Positions 43,303 through 53,551 are shown, numbered from the stretch's first letter. The stretch: 64,000 nt of DNA from Chloroflexota bacterium (GCA_028287745.1 JAQBPB010000049.1:62001-126000); one strand, 5' to 3'. Translations and numbers: made by a program. Notes: generated from the sequence alone by a model not told the origin.

Positions 43303-44295
43303 ATGTTAAGAACAATCCTGACCGAAAAATGGGGTTTGCTACACCCGGTACTTAACGCGCCAATGGCAAATATCGCGCATGGGCGGCTGGCGAAGGCAGT
43401 TTCCCTGGCGGGCGGCCTGGGTATGCTTGGTATTGGGCGGGATACGCCCGAATTTATCGAACGCGAGGTAGCTTTAATTCGCCAGGAAACCCCCGAAATT
43501 AAATTCGGGATTGGTTTACTTGGCTGGGCCATCAAGAACGAACCGGCCTTATTTGAAGCGGCCCTGGCTGCCCGGCCTTTCCTGATTTCCATATCTGCCG
43601 GAGAGATTTCTCCCTATGTGCAGCGGTTGCACGAAGCCGGCATCCTGGTGGCTACCCAGGTCCACAGCCGTGAGGAAGCCCTGGCGGCCCAGGAGGCCGG
43701 GGTGGATTTAATTGCCGCCCAGGGCACCGAAGCGGGCGGTCACACCAATAAGCAGGTTTCCACTTTGCCGCTGTTACAGGTGGTGCTGGAAGCGGTTCAG
43801 GTTCCGGTGCTGGCAAGCGGTGGGGTTGCTTCAGCGCCAGGCATGGCGGCGGTCCTGGCTGCCGGGGCAGCGGGAATCTGGTCGGGTACGGCTTTCCTGG
43901 CCTGTCCGGAAGCCAATGTTGTTGACTCTGCCCGGCAGAGGGTGTTACAGGCAAAAGAAACCGATACGGTCCTGACAGCGGTCTACGACCGGGCCAACGG
44001 TTTACCCTGGCCGGAGAGTATCCCGGGTCGGGCTTTGCGTAACGACTTTACCAACCGCTGGGATGGACACGAAAAAGAATTGGTCCAGGACCAGGCGGCG
44101 CTGGATGAGTTAAAGCAAGCCACTGCCGGTAAGGATTACCGGATTGCAGTAATTTTCGCCGGGGAGGCAGTCGGGCTGGTAAACCGGTCGCGGGGTGCCG
44201 CCGAAGTGGTCCAGGGTTTAAGTGGTGAGGCCGAACAGTTATTGCGCTGGCAGCTGGCCAGCCTTTTAGGAGAAAAGCCGGAAATTGATAAATAA
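43303..44295 (+). CDS. Nitronate monooxygenase-like FMN enzyme
   Basis: 330 residues, an FMN TIM barrel. Features are HPVLNAPMANIAHGRLAKAVS at the start, IAAQGTEAGGHTNKQVST in the middle, and the phosphate-binding VLASGGVASAPGM and GAAGIWSGTAFL. It oxidises alkyl nitronates or propionate-3-nitronate in relatives; class II members and enoyl-ACP reductase FabK share the fold. A few residues differ from the class I set, so the substrate is uncertain. It is transcribed alone, convergent with an MFS gene. Confidence 0.85.
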   Translation: MLRTILTEKWGLLHPVLNAPMANIAHGRLAKAVSLAGGLGMLGIGRDTPEFIEREVALIRQETPEIKFGIGLLGWAIKNEPALFEAALAARPFLISISAGEISPYVQRLHEAGILVATQVHSREEALAAQEAGVDLIAAQGTEAGGHTNKQVSTLPLLQVVLEAVQVPVLASGGVASAPGMAAVLAAGAAGIWSGTAFLACPEANVVDSARQRVLQAKETDTVLTAVYDRANGLPWPESIPGRALRNDFTNRWDGHEKELVQDQAALDELKQATAGKDYRIAVIFAGEAVGLVNRSRGAAEVVQGLSGEAEQLLRWQLASLLGEKPEIDK

Positions 44296-44337
44296 GCGCA
44301 AGTAGCCTCCCCAAAAGGTTTTAAGATTGCGCTGTAT

Positions 44338-45543
44338 CTAATCTATGCGGGGGCTTGTTTTGAAGCCTAGCAGAATAATAAAACAGACCAGCGGGACACA
44401 GGCGATCCCTATGATGGCCGCCGTATAGTTGCCGGTGGCCTGTTGCAAAGCGGCTAATGGCAGGGGTGCCAGGGCCGCCCCGGTAATATTTATCAAAGCC
44501 GAAGCCCCCTGGTAGGCGGCGACTTTTTTCCGGCCGTAATAGTGCGCCCAGATAACCCCGCTTATTACAAATAGACAGCCGGAAGCGCTGCCCATTATTA
44601 CGGCATACAACAGGGCCGTGGCTATTGAATTTACCATTAGCAAGCTGAGCGTACCAACCATTAAAGAGATGAGTACCACCAGCAGTACCAGCTTGGGTTC
44701 AAAGCGTTCCAGGATAAACCCTGCTAAAGCGGTTATTACGGCCGAGGCTACCGCCCAGACCACAAATACCACCGAGGCTACTTCGGCGCTCTGGCCCCGC
44801 TCGGCAAAGATTGAGATTTGATGGAAAATCACGGCAGTTATTACAAACGGCCCGGCGGTCAGGGGCAATACCAGTTGCCAGAAACGCCCGGAGCGCCAGA
44901 CCCGTCCGGCTTTCGGGTCCAGGGCCGCCGCCACTATGTTTTCTTCCCTGGATTTCTCGATTACCGGTTCCGCTATTACCGGGGCCAGCCCATCCGGGTG
45001 CAGGCCCATTTTCTCCGGCCGGTCGCGCACAATAAAAATAACTCCCGGTATGACCAGCAGCCAGATAGCTATACCTAAAATCTGGTAAGTACTGCGCCAA
45101 CCGACCTGGCTGATTAGCCACTGGCAAAATGGCGGGAAGAAAGCGTTAGAAATCGCCATTCCCATGCTGACCATACCAATAGCCCGGCCCCTGTAACGCA
45201 CAAACCACTGGACGGTCAATAGGATGGCGGTCATTGTCAGCGCCCCTTGCCCCAGGGCCCGCAAAGCGGCAAAAAAGACCAGAAACGCCAGCGCCCCCGT
45301 GGCCCAGGCTAGCCCAAAACAGGCACAACCAAAAAACAGGGCAATCAGGCCCAGCATGATTCTTGGGCCGAACCGCCCCACCATGCGGCTAATGACCAGC
45401 GACATAACCGCGCTGAAAAACGTACCGATTGAGTAAAGAAATGAAAGTTCCGTCCTGGACATGGCGGTATCGGCCAGAATGGGGTTCACAAAAACCGAAA
45501 AAACGAAGGTTTGCCCCGGACCGGAAGTGAAGACCGCCACCAT
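44338..45543 (-). CDS. MFS transporter, OxlT/monocarboxylate type
   Basis: 401 residues from the first ATG at 45543, twelve helices. It has motif A-like RMVGRFGPRIM, TELSFLYSIGTFFSA, and GQGALTMTAILLTVQWFVRYRGRAIGM near helix 4-5, typical of the oxalate/formate and monocarboxylate porters. The frame remains open 28 codons upstream and encodes KRPFYGWLIALVAMVAV, the normal start of the first helix, but has no ATG, GTG or TTG. An ATT at 45627 has AGGA 7 bases upstream and may be the true start. The substrate is unknown. Confidence 0.85.
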   Translation of the reverse strand: MVAVFTSGPGQTFVFSVFVNPILADTAMSRTELSFLYSIGTFFSAVMSLVISRMVGRFGPRIMLGLIALFFGCACFGLAWATGALAFLVFFAALRALGQGALTMTAILLTVQWFVRYRGRAIGMVSMGMAISNAFFPPFCQWLISQVGWRSTYQILGIAIWLLVIPGVIFIVRDRPEKMGLHPDGLAPVIAEPVIEKSREENIVAAALDPKAGRVWRSGRFWQLVLPLTAGPFVITAVIFHQISIFAERGQSAEVASVVFVVWAVASAVITALAGFILERFEPKLVLLVVLISLMVGTLSLLMVNSIATALLYAVIMGSASGCLFVISGVIWAHYYGRKKVAAYQGASALINITGAALAPLPLAALQQATGNYTAAIIGIACVPLVCFIILLGFKTSPRID

Positions 45544-45819
45544 TGCGACAAGGGCAATTAACCAGCCGTAGAAAGGCCGCTTTTTCGTGCTTGAAAGAAT
45601 ATTAGTTGAAGTATCCGTATTATTAATTAGAGTTTCCTGACCTGTTATTAAAAAAAGTGGCTTTTAAAGCCAATAAAAAACAATTCCGCCTGCTGGTTTT
45701 AAGCCCAAAAGCCATTTTCGGAGTGGGAATAACCGGATTTTCCAGTTCTATAATAACTTATTAATTGCCTCTTGGTATGGTAATCCGCTACTTTAGGCGA
45801 ATTTAATCTTGTGAGAATC

Positions 45820-45862
45820 AAAAGAGGCCGCTGCCGGTTAGAGCAGTGGCCTCTTTGTTTTT
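45820..45862. terminator. Bidirectional terminator downstream of clpC
   Basis: AAAGAGGCC at 45821-45829 pairs with GGCCTCTTT at 45848-45856; T-rich sequence flanks both ends. It lies just past the clpC stop. The rest of the gap to the MFS gene shows no other gene. Confidence 0.75.
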
Positions 45863-45867
45863 CAAAC

Positions 45868-48495
45868 TTAGACCGCGTTAGCGCCGATTGGCGTACCGGT
45901 TTCACCGGCGGGCCGGGGAAAGTAGCCCGGTGCCGGGGAACGGTTGCCTTCGCCGGTGCCGTCTCGTGACGGTTCGGCCGGTTTCGGTAGGTTGGCAACC
46001 CCTTCTCCCTTGGTGAAGGTCAACTCCTTGGTATTTTCGGGGTCAACCGCCGCCAGGATAATGTCGCCTTCCACGAACTGGTTGTCCAGCAGCAGCTTGG
46101 ACAGGTGGTTTTCCAGCTTGCGCTGGATTACCCGGCGCAAGGGTCTGGCTCCATAAACCCGGTCGTAACCTTCGCGGGCGAAGTAGTCCAGGGCCTCATC
46201 GGTCAGCCTGAGTTCCATTCCTTTGACCGCTAACCGGCCAATAACCTCTTTCATCATCAGTTTGATGATCTGGGTTATTTCGGCCTGGTTCAGGTGGCTG
46301 AAGATAATCGTTTCGTCCACCCGGTTCAAGAATTCGGGCCGGAAACTCTCGCGCAGTTCCTGCATTACCTGGGTCTTCATGGCATCGTTCTCGCGCCGTT
46401 CCTCGTCGGCCTGGCGATTTGAGCCGCTGCCGTAGGAGAAGCCCAGGGCGCGTTCGCGAATGCGAGCCGTACCCACGTTCGAAGTCATAATGACAACGGT
46501 GTTTTTGAAATCAACCGTCCGGCCGTGCCCATCGGTCAGGCGGCCGTCATCCAGCATTTGCAGCAGGACGTTAAAGACTTCCGGGTGGGCTTTTTCGATT
46601 TCGTCAAACAACACGATCTGGTAAGGGCGCCGCCGGACCGCTTCGGTCAACTGGCCGCCTTCATCGTAGCCGACATAGCCCGGTGGCGAACCGATCAACC
46701 GGCTGACCGTATGCTTTTCCATGTATTCCGACATGTCAATGCGGACCATCGCGTCTTCGCTGTCAAACAGGAAGTTAGCCAGGGCCTTGACCAGTTCGGT
46801 CTTACCTACACCTGTCGGTCCCAGGAAAATAAAGGAGCCGATAGGGCGGCTGGGGTCGCGCAAGCCGCTGCGGGCGCGCCGGATAGCATCGGAGACCGCC
46901 CGGATGGCTTCTTCCTGGCCGATCACGCGGTCGTGCAGCCGGGCTTCCATCTCCAGCAGCTTCTTCATCTCGCCTTCCATCATGCGGCTGACCGGGATAC
47001 CGGTGCTTTTGCTGATGATTTCGGCGATGTCCTCTTCGTCCACCACGTCGTCAATTTTCTTGTCTTTGAGCCACTCTTCGCGCTCTGAGTCGTACTGCTT
47101 TTTGAGCGAGTCGTGTTCATATTTCAGGCGGGCCGCTTTTTCGTAATCAAGTTTGGTAGCGGCGGCTTCCATTTCGGCGCTCAACTCTTTGATTTTAGCT
47201 TCTTTACCCTTGATGCTAGCCGGGGCGCTAAACATATCTATACGGACTTTAGCGGCGGCTTCGTCAATCAGGTCAATCGCCTTGTCCGGCAGGAAGCGGT
47301 CGCTGATGTAGCGTTCGCTAAGCTGGGCCGCGGCTATCAGGGCCGTATCGGTGATGGTCAGGCCGTGATGGGCCTCGTATTTTGGCCGCAGCCCGCGCAG
47401 CATCAAAATGGTATCTTCCACGCTTGGTTCGCCAATCAGGACCGGCGCGAAGCGGCGTTCCAGGGCGGCGTCTTTCTCGATGCGTTTGCGGTACTCGTCC
47501 AGGGTGGTGGCCCCGACTACCTGCAACTCGCCACGGGCCAGGGCCGGTTTAAGCATATTGCTGGCGTCAATCGCGCCTTCGGCTCCACCAGCTCCGACGA
47601 CGGTATGCAATTCGTCAATGAACAAAATGACCTCGCCCTGGGCCCGGCGCACTTCGTCCATAACCGCCTTCATGCGTTCTTCGAACTCACCCCGGAACTT
47701 TGACCCGGCGACCAGCCCGGCCATATCGAGGGCTAACACGCGCTTATCCTGCAGGTTTTCCGGCACATCGCCACTTTCAATTTTCTGGGCCAGACCTTCG
47801 GCTACGGCGGTCTTACCGACACCCGGTTCGCCAATCAGGACCGGGTTATTTTTGGTGCGGCGTGAAAGTACCTGCATGACTCGCCGGATTTCTTCATCCC
47901 GGCCGATCACCGGGTCGAGTTTATGCTCACGGGCCATTTTGGTCAGGTCAATACTATATTTAGCCAGGATTTGATATTTACTTTCGGCCTGCTGGTCGGT
48001 CACGCGCTGGTTGCCCCGGACATCCTGTAAAGCCTGGTAAATGCGTTCTTTATCAATTCCAAAGCGTTTCAAAAGCAAGGCGGTCGGGTCGCTGGGCGAG
48101 GAGGTCATCGCCAGAAAGAGATGTTCGGTGCTGATATATTCATCTTGCAAACGGGTCCGCTCGGCATCGGCATTAGCGAAAAGCTGTTGCAGCCGGGGCG
48201 TGATATACATGCTGACATTGATACCCTGGAAACCACCCGTAGAAGGGTAAGCCATTTTGGGGGTAACATCCAGTTTATCCTGGACGGCTCGTTTTACGAG
48301 GTTAATGTCTACTGCCAGGCGTTCCAACACCTGGGAAGTAACACCATCTTTTTGTTGCAGCATCGCCATCAAAATGTGTTCTACATCAAGCTGACTGTGG
48401 CGAGCTTCCATCAAAATCTGATATGAGTTAGTTAAAACTTCCTGAGCTTTTTCAGTAAATTTATCAAAAGGATTCATTGCCATTGTCTGAGTCAA
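45868..48495 (-). CDS. clpC: Clp ATPase, ClpC type
   Basis: 875 residues. N-terminal double Clp repeat domain, AAA1 (Walker [10 protein letters not shown], about residue 218), a middle region of about 70 residues with a UVR-like [19 protein letters not shown], then AAA2 (GPTGVGKTE, about residue 560). The middle domain is much shorter than in ClpB, and AAA2 has [11 protein letters not shown], matching the LGF-type loop that docks on ClpP; both favour ClpC. It unfolds proteins for ClpP or works as a disaggregase. The tail of about 45 residues is Pro/Gly rich and disordered. The true start may be an internal ATG (codon 5 or 7). Confidence 0.9.
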   Translation of the reverse strand: MTQTMAMNPFDKFTEKAQEVLTNSYQILMEARHSQLDVEHILMAMLQQKDGVTSQVLERLAVDINLVKRAVQDKLDVTPKMAYPSTGGFQGINVSMYITPRLQQLFANADAERTRLQDEYISTEHLFLAMTSSPSDPTALLLKRFGIDKERIYQALQDVRGNQRVTDQQAESKYQILAKYSIDLTKMAREHKLDPVIGRDEEIRRVMQVLSRRTKNNPVLIGEPGVGKTAVAEGLAQKIESGDVPENLQDKRVLALDMAGLVAGSKFRGEFEERMKAVMDEVRRAQGEVILFIDELHTVVGAGGAEGAIDASNMLKPALARGELQVVGATTLDEYRKRIEKDAALERRFAPVLIGEPSVEDTILMLRGLRPKYEAHHGLTITDTALIAAAQLSERYISDRFLPDKAIDLIDEAAAKVRIDMFSAPASIKGKEAKIKELSAEMEAAATKLDYEKAARLKYEHDSLKKQYDSEREEWLKDKKIDDVVDEEDIAEIISKSTGIPVSRMMEGEMKKLLEMEARLHDRVIGQEEAIRAVSDAIRRARSGLRDPSRPIGSFIFLGPTGVGKTELVKALANFLFDSEDAMVRIDMSEYMEKHTVSRLIGSPPGYVGYDEGGQLTEAVRRRPYQIVLFDEIEKAHPEVFNVLLQMLDDGRLTDGHGRTVDFKNTVVIMTSNVGTARIRERALGFSYGSGSNRQADEERRENDAMKTQVMQELRESFRPEFLNRVDETIIFSHLNQAEITQIIKLMMKEVIGRLAVKGMELRLTDEALDYFAREGYDRVYGARPLRRVIQRKLENHLSKLLLDNQFVEGDIILAAVDPENTKELTFTKGEGVANLPKPAEPSRDGTGEGNRSPAPGYFPRPAGETGTPIGANAV

Positions 48496-48913
48496 ACTCC
48501 TTTGGGCTTATGCTTTCTCTGGTGATCTTAAGCAGGGCTTAGATAAAAAAGAAAGGCTAGGGTTGCTTGAGGATTTCAATAAGAAGATCCGCTGTAAAGC
48601 TCCATTTCTGATTTTTAAGCTGCTGATTACTTACTAAATATTATACGTGATACATTTCGTTATGATACACAATAAGGGATATTCTATTAAAGTTCTAACG
48701 TTACCCGGTCGGGTTAAGACCAGATGCCGGTCAGTCCGGTGTATTTTTGGGCTTAAGAAAAAACAAAAACTTTCACCTTTTGTTTACCTGCATCAACCTT
48801 TCCGTTGACCGCCCTCTTTTAAGATATAACCATAAAGCAAAGATGCAAACTAACAATTTGATGAGAATAATCTCAGATAGTAAGCGACAGTATTTCGAGA
48901 AAGGTAGAAAGTT
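48496..48913. other. Divergent intergenic region of clpC and the DoxX gene
   Basis: About 420 bases holding both promoters. A minus-strand TATAAT at 48644-48639 is a likely -10 for clpC, but its -35 is poor. A GATACA string occurs twice near 48650-48670 (GTGATACAT and ATGATACAC). I find no CIRCE, HspR or CtsR site, so heat control of clpC is not obvious. Confidence 0.4.
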
Positions 48914-49546
48914 ATGAAAGCCACACTGGCAACTCGCAGTAATTCCCGGCTGGTGTCCGACCCGCCCATTGCCAAGTTTCTTTTCAACAGCCCCAAATCC
49001 GCCCCCATCTGGCTGGTCCTGCGGCTCTGGATTGGTCTGGACTGGTTCTATGCTGGGTTTGAGAAAATGGTCGGCACCGGTTGGTTGGATGGTGGCAAGA
49101 GTTTATTAGGCTTCTGGAAGGGCGCGGTCGCAGTACCGACCACCGGCAAATCCCCGATTACTTACACCTGGTACCGCGATTTCCTTACCGGCCTTATTGA
49201 TGCCCAGAGTTATAGCTGGTTCTCCTGGCTGATTGTCCTGGGCGAAATTGCGGTGGGTCTGGGCTTGATCTTCGGATGTTTAACCGCAGTTGCTGCTTTC
49301 TTCGGCACATTGCTGAACTTCAGCTTTATGATGGCCGGTTCGGCTTCCAGTAACCCGATGATGTTCGGCCTGACCATCTTCATTATCCTGGCCTGGAAAA
49401 ACTCCGGCTGGTGGGGTCTGGACCGTATCGTACTACCGGCCCTGGGAACTCCCTGGAAAGCTGGCTACCTGTTCAACCGGTCCAACTCGGACAGCGCAAA
49501 CGGTAGCAACCAGCCCCGGACACCCAAGGAAGTACCTTTAAGCTAA
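48914..49546 (+). CDS. DoxX-like membrane protein (TQO small subunit DoxD type)
   Basis: 210 residues with about four membrane helices. LRLWIGLDWFYAGFEKMVGTGWLD (in the first helix and loop) is the family start, followed by DAQSYSWFSWLIVLGEIAVGLGLIFG and SFMMAGSASSNPMMFGLTIF. DoxD is a subunit of thiosulfate:quinone oxidoreductase in Acidianus, but most bacterial DoxX proteins have no known role. AAAGGTAGAAAG precedes the ATG. It is co-transcribed with the next membrane protein. Confidence 0.82.
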   Translation: MKATLATRSNSRLVSDPPIAKFLFNSPKSAPIWLVLRLWIGLDWFYAGFEKMVGTGWLDGGKSLLGFWKGAVAVPTTGKSPITYTWYRDFLTGLIDAQSYSWFSWLIVLGEIAVGLGLIFGCLTAVAAFFGTLLNFSFMMAGSASSNPMMFGLTIFIILAWKNSGWWGLDRIVLPALGTPWKAGYLFNRSNSDSANGSNQPRTPKEVPLS

Positions 49547-49584
49547 CTTTAAGCCAGAAGTGATCAAGAAGAAAGAGTATTAAG

Positions 49585-50079
49585 ATGAAAGAGTATGAGA
49601 ACAAGAGTGGTCTGAGTACCTCGCGGCTGGTCTACGGTGCTTCAGGGATTATCGGTGGTATCTGGATGCTAATCGCTCCCTTTGCCCTGGGTTACAACAA
49701 CATCACGGCCCTGGACCCCAAGACCAAAACCCGGGTCCCGGTGGACCTGGGAGCGGTAACCACCAGCGACATCATTGTGGGGGTCCTGCTGATCGTCCTG
49801 ACCGGCTTCGCCCTGGCAACCGCTAGCAACCCGGCCCTGCTAAAGCTGAGGAAGTACGCCAACATTACAGTAATCCTGACCGGTGTGTACCTCCTGGCGG
49901 CCCCTTACCTGTTCGACCTGCTCCAGGTAGCATCTTACCTGAGCCTGGACAAACCGAACACCAACGACCAGCTAATCGGGATGCTGACTATCCTGATCGC
50001 CGGGTTCGCTTACCAGAAGGAGTTCCTTAAGGAAGAGGACGGCTCCGGGACCGAAAACCGGGTGGCTACTGCCGCTTAA
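49585..50079 (+). CDS. Four-helix membrane protein, unknown (SPW-like)
   Basis: 164 residues with about four helices. The stretches GIIGGIWMLIAPFALGY and ILTGVYLLAAPYLF look like two halves of a repeated APxxxGY/APYLF pattern as in the SPW family, but I cannot confirm it. The C-terminus is charged. It follows the DoxX-like gene after 38 bases, with AAGAAAGAG before the ATG, and is followed by a terminator, so the two form one unit. Confidence 0.7.
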   Translation: MKEYENKSGLSTSRLVYGASGIIGGIWMLIAPFALGYNNITALDPKTKTRVPVDLGAVTTSDIIVGVLLIVLTGFALATASNPALLKLRKYANITVILTGVYLLAAPYLFDLLQVASYLSLDKPNTNDQLIGMLTILIAGFAYQKEFLKEEDGSGTENRVATAA

Positions 50080-50090
50080 TACAACTAAAT

Positions 50091-50131
50091 AAAAAAGGCC
50101 CCGCTACCGTTATGGTAGCGGGGCCTTTTTT
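50091..50131 (+). terminator. Rho-independent terminator after the DoxX unit
   Basis: AAAAAAGGCCCCGCTACC pairs with GGTAGCGGGGCCTTTTTT around a short loop of GTTAT. It is one of the strongest terminators in the window. Confidence 0.95.
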
Positions 50132-50165
50132 ATTTTTAATGCTCGTATAGGGCGGGCAGCCGTTT

Positions 50166-50897
50166 TCACCGGGGGAGATTTTCCAGCGGCGGCGTATTGC
50201 CCCGGATAGGTTTGTGGGGAAAGGTAGGCGCTGCCCATTTCACGCCGTTGGCTATTACCTGTTGAATTTGGGGGTTGAAAAAGGTTGGGTATTCTTCATG
50301 GCCGGGCCGGAAGTAGAAAATCCGGCCGGTGCCGCGCTGGTAACAGCAGCCGCTCCTGAATACCTCGCCGCCGGGGAACCAGCTTACAAAGACCAGGGCT
50401 TCCGGTTCGGGAATATCAAAATGCTCGCCGTACATTTCTTCCTGGGGCAGCTCTATATATTCGCCAATCCCGGCCGCAATCGGGTGGCCAGGAGCAACCA
50501 CCCATAACCGTTCTTTTTGCCCGTCCTCGCGCCACTTCAGGTTGCAGCCGGTACCCATCAGGCGTTTGAAAATCTTGGAGAAGTGACCGGAGTGCAGCAC
50601 TATTAAGCCCATGCCGTCTTCCAGGATACGCCGGTGGACCCGCTCTACTACTTCATCGGAAACCTGTTCATGGGCCTTGTGGCCCCACCAGACCAGCACA
50701 TCGGTATTGGCGAGCTTTTCCTCGGTCAGACCGTGTTCAGGTTCATCCAGGGTCGCGGTCTGGACGGCAAAATCATAATTCTTCAACCCGGCAGCGATGG
50801 CGCTATGGATACCTTCAGGATATACCGCCCCAATTTTCGGGTTTTCCCTTTCATGCCGGTATTCGTTCCAGACCGTCACACGGATAGATTGTGTCAT
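50166..50897 (-). CDS. ThuA-like trehalose utilisation family protein
   Basis: 243 residues. The glutamine-amidotransferase-like ThuA fold is shown by [10 protein letters not shown], the conserved [10 protein letters not shown], and [26 protein letters not shown] near the C-terminus is the usual family end. Members act in sugar or sugar-derivative catabolism, and some have hydrolase activity on 3-ketoglycosides. It follows a Gfo/Idh/MocA oxidoreductase gene by 72 bases on the same strand, a very common pairing. AGGAGGAATT precedes the ATG. Confidence 0.88.
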   Translation of the reverse strand: MTQSIRVTVWNEYRHERENPKIGAVYPEGIHSAIAAGLKNYDFAVQTATLDEPEHGLTEEKLANTDVLVWWGHKAHEQVSDEVVERVHRRILEDGMGLIVLHSGHFSKIFKRLMGTGCNLKWREDGQKERLWVVAPGHPIAAGIGEYIELPQEEMYGEHFDIPEPEALVFVSWFPGGEVFRSGCCYQRGTGRIFYFRPGHEEYPTFFNPQIQQVIANGVKWAAPTFPHKPIRGNTPPLENLPR

Positions 50898-50969
50898 TAA
50901 TTCCTCCTGTGATTACTAATAAAGCTTTACTTTTGACCTGAACTTTCAGACCGCCGGTAAGAATTTGTT

Positions 50970-51983
50970 TTACCATTTTACTTCGACCGGTCGGCCCTGC
51001 CCGGCGCTTTCGACAGCCGCCAGGACCATTGCCAGACTTTTAATATTGTCGGTACAAATTGTTTCGGGTGTTTTCCCGGTGCGGATACATTCGACCATCT
51101 CCCTGATGATGCTGGCGTGACCGGCCGCTTTGTCCGGAACGTCTACCGGCGGGACCTCCAGCGGCTGCATTTTAGCGCGCAAGCCGCCAGTCTCGGCCAC
51201 TACTTCCGCCGAAAACCCGGTATTACCGTCCCATTTAAGGCTGCCTTCGCAGCCTATAACCCGCCACTCGCCTTCCCAGGGTGTATTCAGCCCTTCGGCG
51301 CACCAGCTTCCCCGGTAGGTATAGACCATGCCGTTACTCATTTCGAAAATTGCCACCGCCGAGGCAGCCTGCTCATACCAGGACCCGGCCGGGTTCCATT
51401 CTTTACAATAGACCGAAACCGGGTCGGCTCCGCTAATAAAGCGGGCGATATCAAAAGTATGGATAGCCATATCTACCAGCAAGACATGGGCCATTTTTAG
51501 CCGGAATCCCTCGAAGTGGGCTCCCAGGTAAAAGTCGCTGTTCAAGGTTGTGAGCGGTCCCAACCGCCCGCTGTTTATAAATTCTTTCAGGCGGCGCACG
51601 TTCGGGTCGTAACGGCGATTTTGAATAACGGCGTAGATTTTTCCGGCTTGCCGGGCGGCCTCGACCATCCTCCGGGCATTTTCCAGACTGTCGGCCATGG
51701 GTTTCTCGCCCAGGACGTGACAACCGCTGCGCAGGGCGGTCAGGGTTACCCCGGTATGGGCCTCCGGTACGGTACAATCGAAGACCAGGTCAGGGGCGGT
51801 TTCGTGAAGCATCTTTTGCAGGTCGGTCCCGGTGCGAGCTTGCGGCCAACCGGAGCTTTCGGCCCGGTTCCGGGCGCTTTCCTCGAAAAGGTCCACAAAG
51901 CCCACCATTTCCAATCCCAGCGAATTTGCGGCCTTGAGCCAGGTCTGGCTCATATTCCCACACCCGGCCAGCACTACCTTCAT
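50970..51983 (-). CDS. Gfo/Idh/MocA-family oxidoreductase
   Basis: 337 residues. NAD(P) Rossmann domain VVLAGCGNMSQTWLKA at the N-terminus (with GxGNxG changed to GCGNMS), the dinucleotide-linked VLGEKPMADS (Lys of the EKP motif) and, after it, the catalytic His region (DMAIHTFDIARF). It oxidises or reduces a sugar or cyclitol. With the ThuA-like gene it forms a unit probably processing a glycoside. GAGG lies about 11 bases before the start. Confidence 0.9.
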   Translation of the reverse strand: MKVVLAGCGNMSQTWLKAANSLGLEMVGFVDLFEESARNRAESSGWPQARTGTDLQKMLHETAPDLVFDCTVPEAHTGVTLTALRSGCHVLGEKPMADSLENARRMVEAARQAGKIYAVIQNRRYDPNVRRLKEFINSGRLGPLTTLNSDFYLGAHFEGFRLKMAHVLLVDMAIHTFDIARFISGADPVSVYCKEWNPAGSWYEQAASAVAIFEMSNGMVYTYRGSWCAEGLNTPWEGEWRVIGCEGSLKWDGNTGFSAEVVAETGGLRAKMQPLEVPPVDVPDKAAGHASIIREMVECIRTGKTPETICTDNIKSLAMVLAAVESAGQGRPVEVKW

Positions 51984-52181
51984 AAATTGGGTACCTCTTT
52001 TTCAGGTTTGATACTTGTGATGCGGTGAAGCTGCGTTTAGTATTGGCGTATTGTCCTATAAAGCTCCCGGTTTTGTCCAACGAACCCCGGCCTACCTTGC
52101 GGGGACTCCTCACTATGGTTTGGGTGATAAGGTAAATACCTGTACGCTGGTTGGCAACGCGGGAAGTTCAGTCTTTATGAA

Positions 52182-52210
52182 ATAAAAAACTCCTTCGGTT
52201 GAAGGAGTTT
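52182..52210 (-). terminator. Terminator after the ErpA gene
   Basis: On the minus strand, AAACTCCTTC pairs with GAAGGAGTTT over a 4-base loop, followed by TTTTATTTC. It lies 28 bases past the erpA stop. Between it and the divergent Gfo/Idh/MocA gene I see nothing else. Confidence 0.85.
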
Positions 52211-52238
52211 AATTTCTTGTAGAATACAGGTGCTGGCT

Positions 52239-52598
52239 TTAGTTGCCGCAAGCCCTGGCCGAGCCGCCACCTTCGGTGGTATCGAAGGAAGTACCGCAGG
52301 AGCAGGTCGAAACAGCGTTTGGGTTGTGAACGGTAAAACCGCCGCCCATCAACTGGTTCACGAAGTCAATTTCAGCACCGGTCAGGTACTTGCTGCTGAA
52401 CTGGTCTACATACACTTTAAGACCGTCTACTTCGTTGATTTCATCGCCATCCCGGATTTCATTTTCCAGGACCATCTGGTACTGGAAACCGCTGCAACCA
52501 CCGCCCGCAACAAATACCCGCAGGCCCAGGTTAGGGTCGTTTTCTTCTTCCAGGATTTTCTTAAGTTGTACTGCTGCTTCCTGACTTAATGTAACCAT
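52239..52598 (-). CDS. erpA: Iron-sulfur cluster insertion protein, A-type carrier
   Basis: 119 residues, the usual length. It carries iron-sulfur clusters to target enzymes. The three cluster ligands are visible: Cys in GGGCSGFQYQM and the CSC pair in the C-terminal CSCGTSF. GGAGG lies 7 bases before the start. Several iron-sulfur enzymes in the window (GlcF, possibly molybdenum hydroxylase partners) would be clients, but no regulatory link is shown. The name ErpA is by family; IscA cannot be excluded. Confidence 0.9.
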   Translation of the reverse strand: MVTLSQEAAVQLKKILEEENDPNLGLRVFVAGGGCSGFQYQMVLENEIRDGDEINEVDGLKVYVDQFSSKYLTGAEIDFVNQLMGGGFTVHNPNAVSTCSCGTSFDTTEGGGSARACGN

Positions 52599-52741
52599 CT
52601 AAAACCTCCAAATTTAAATTAACAAATTTTTTGATTTGCCCGTTAGTTCCATAAATCAAGTGGTAACAGTGGTAATAAGCCCGGGCGTTATTTATATTTA
52701 GGGTTAAATCATAGCACAAAAGTCCGATTTTGTCTATCAGG

Positions 52742-53551
52742 TTAGCGAAGCGACTCGGCCACTTTTAGAGCCTCTTCAGGCGTAAGCATTCCATTCAGGG
52801 CATAACTGCTGCTGGTTTCGGACCAGCTCAACGAAGTGAATTGCAAGCTGTAGCTTAGCAAGGCGGCCTGGCCGCGCACCAGGACGGTGTCCTGGCGGAA
52901 CACACCGGATGCAACGGTCGGAAAAGGGCCGGTCCGTATAGGCGGCAAAGTCGGCGCGGGTGAGGGCGCCTGGTTCGGGGTCGGGCTGCCGGTGGGAGTC
53001 GAGACCGGGGCTGTGGCAGTGGGCGAGATAGGAATGTACCGGGTATTCAGGTAAAAAGGCTGGCCCACCTCGGCATCAAATTCTGCGACCAGGCTAATAA
53101 TATTCGAACCGGGAATTTCGCTGAAAGAAATACGTCCCAGCCGGTAGCCTGCCGGTAGGTAAGTTGGCAGCAAAGCCCGGTAGCCGGACAGGTTGCGGGC
53201 TTCTTCCGGGCTGATTTCCCGGTAAGGTCCCTGACCAGGTGGGGTTGCCTGGGCGAAAGTTGGCCGGGGAGCCGCCGTGGGCAAAGGCGTGGCCGTTGGA
53301 GCCGGTTTAGCGGTGGCGGTTGGCCTGGGCGTAGCGGTGGGCGCTGGGGTCGGCGTAGGTGGCACGACAATAGGCGTCGGGCTTGAAGTCGGTACCGGCA
53401 AAGCGGTGGCTGGTACCGGGGTAAAGGTTGGTATTGGCTGAACCGCCTGGGCGGCCTGGGGTGTGGCGGTTGAGTATAATTCGCTCCCGCAGCCAGCCAG
53501 ACTAAAACCAACTACCAGTAGTATTAGAAAAACTCTAAACTCTTTTGACAT
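52742..53551 (-). CDS. Pro/Thr-rich lipoprotein, unknown function
   Basis: 269 residues. The signal peptide ends in lipobox LAGC, so the protein is lipid-anchored outside the membrane. Residues about 25-105 are a Pro/Thr/Ala-rich linker with short repeats (PTPTPAPTATPRPTATAKP). A compact part follows, with YRALLPTYLPAGYRLGRISF and SFALNGMLTPEEALKVAES near the end, resembling DUF4367-type outer domains seen in anti-sigma factors and lipoproteins. A second Pro/Thr-rich insert sits inside the C-terminal part. No partner gene is evident. Confidence 0.75.
   Translation of the reverse strand: MSKEFRVFLILLVVGFSLAGCGSELYSTATPQAAQAVQPIPTFTPVPATALPVPTSSPTPIVVPPTPTPAPTATPRPTATAKPAPTATPLPTAAPRPTFAQATPPGQGPYREISPEEARNLSGYRALLPTYLPAGYRLGRISFSEIPGSNIISLVAEFDAEVGQPFYLNTRYIPISPTATAPVSTPTGSPTPNQAPSPAPTLPPIRTGPFPTVASGVFRQDTVLVRGQAALLSYSLQFTSLSWSETSSSYALNGMLTPEEALKVAESLR

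Noticed and set aside
46525..47703. Overlapping 187- and 196-residue frames opposite clpC
   Set aside because: Both are reverse-strand shadows of the Clp ATPase.
45868..48495. ClpB disaggregase
   Set aside because: The middle domain is only about 70 residues with a UVR-like helix and an LGF-type loop in AAA2, which point to ClpC.
48496..48913. CIRCE, HspR or CtsR heat-shock operator before clpC
   Set aside because: No TTAGCACTC/GAGTGCTAA, CTTGAGT/ACTCAAG or GGTCAAA repeats were found.
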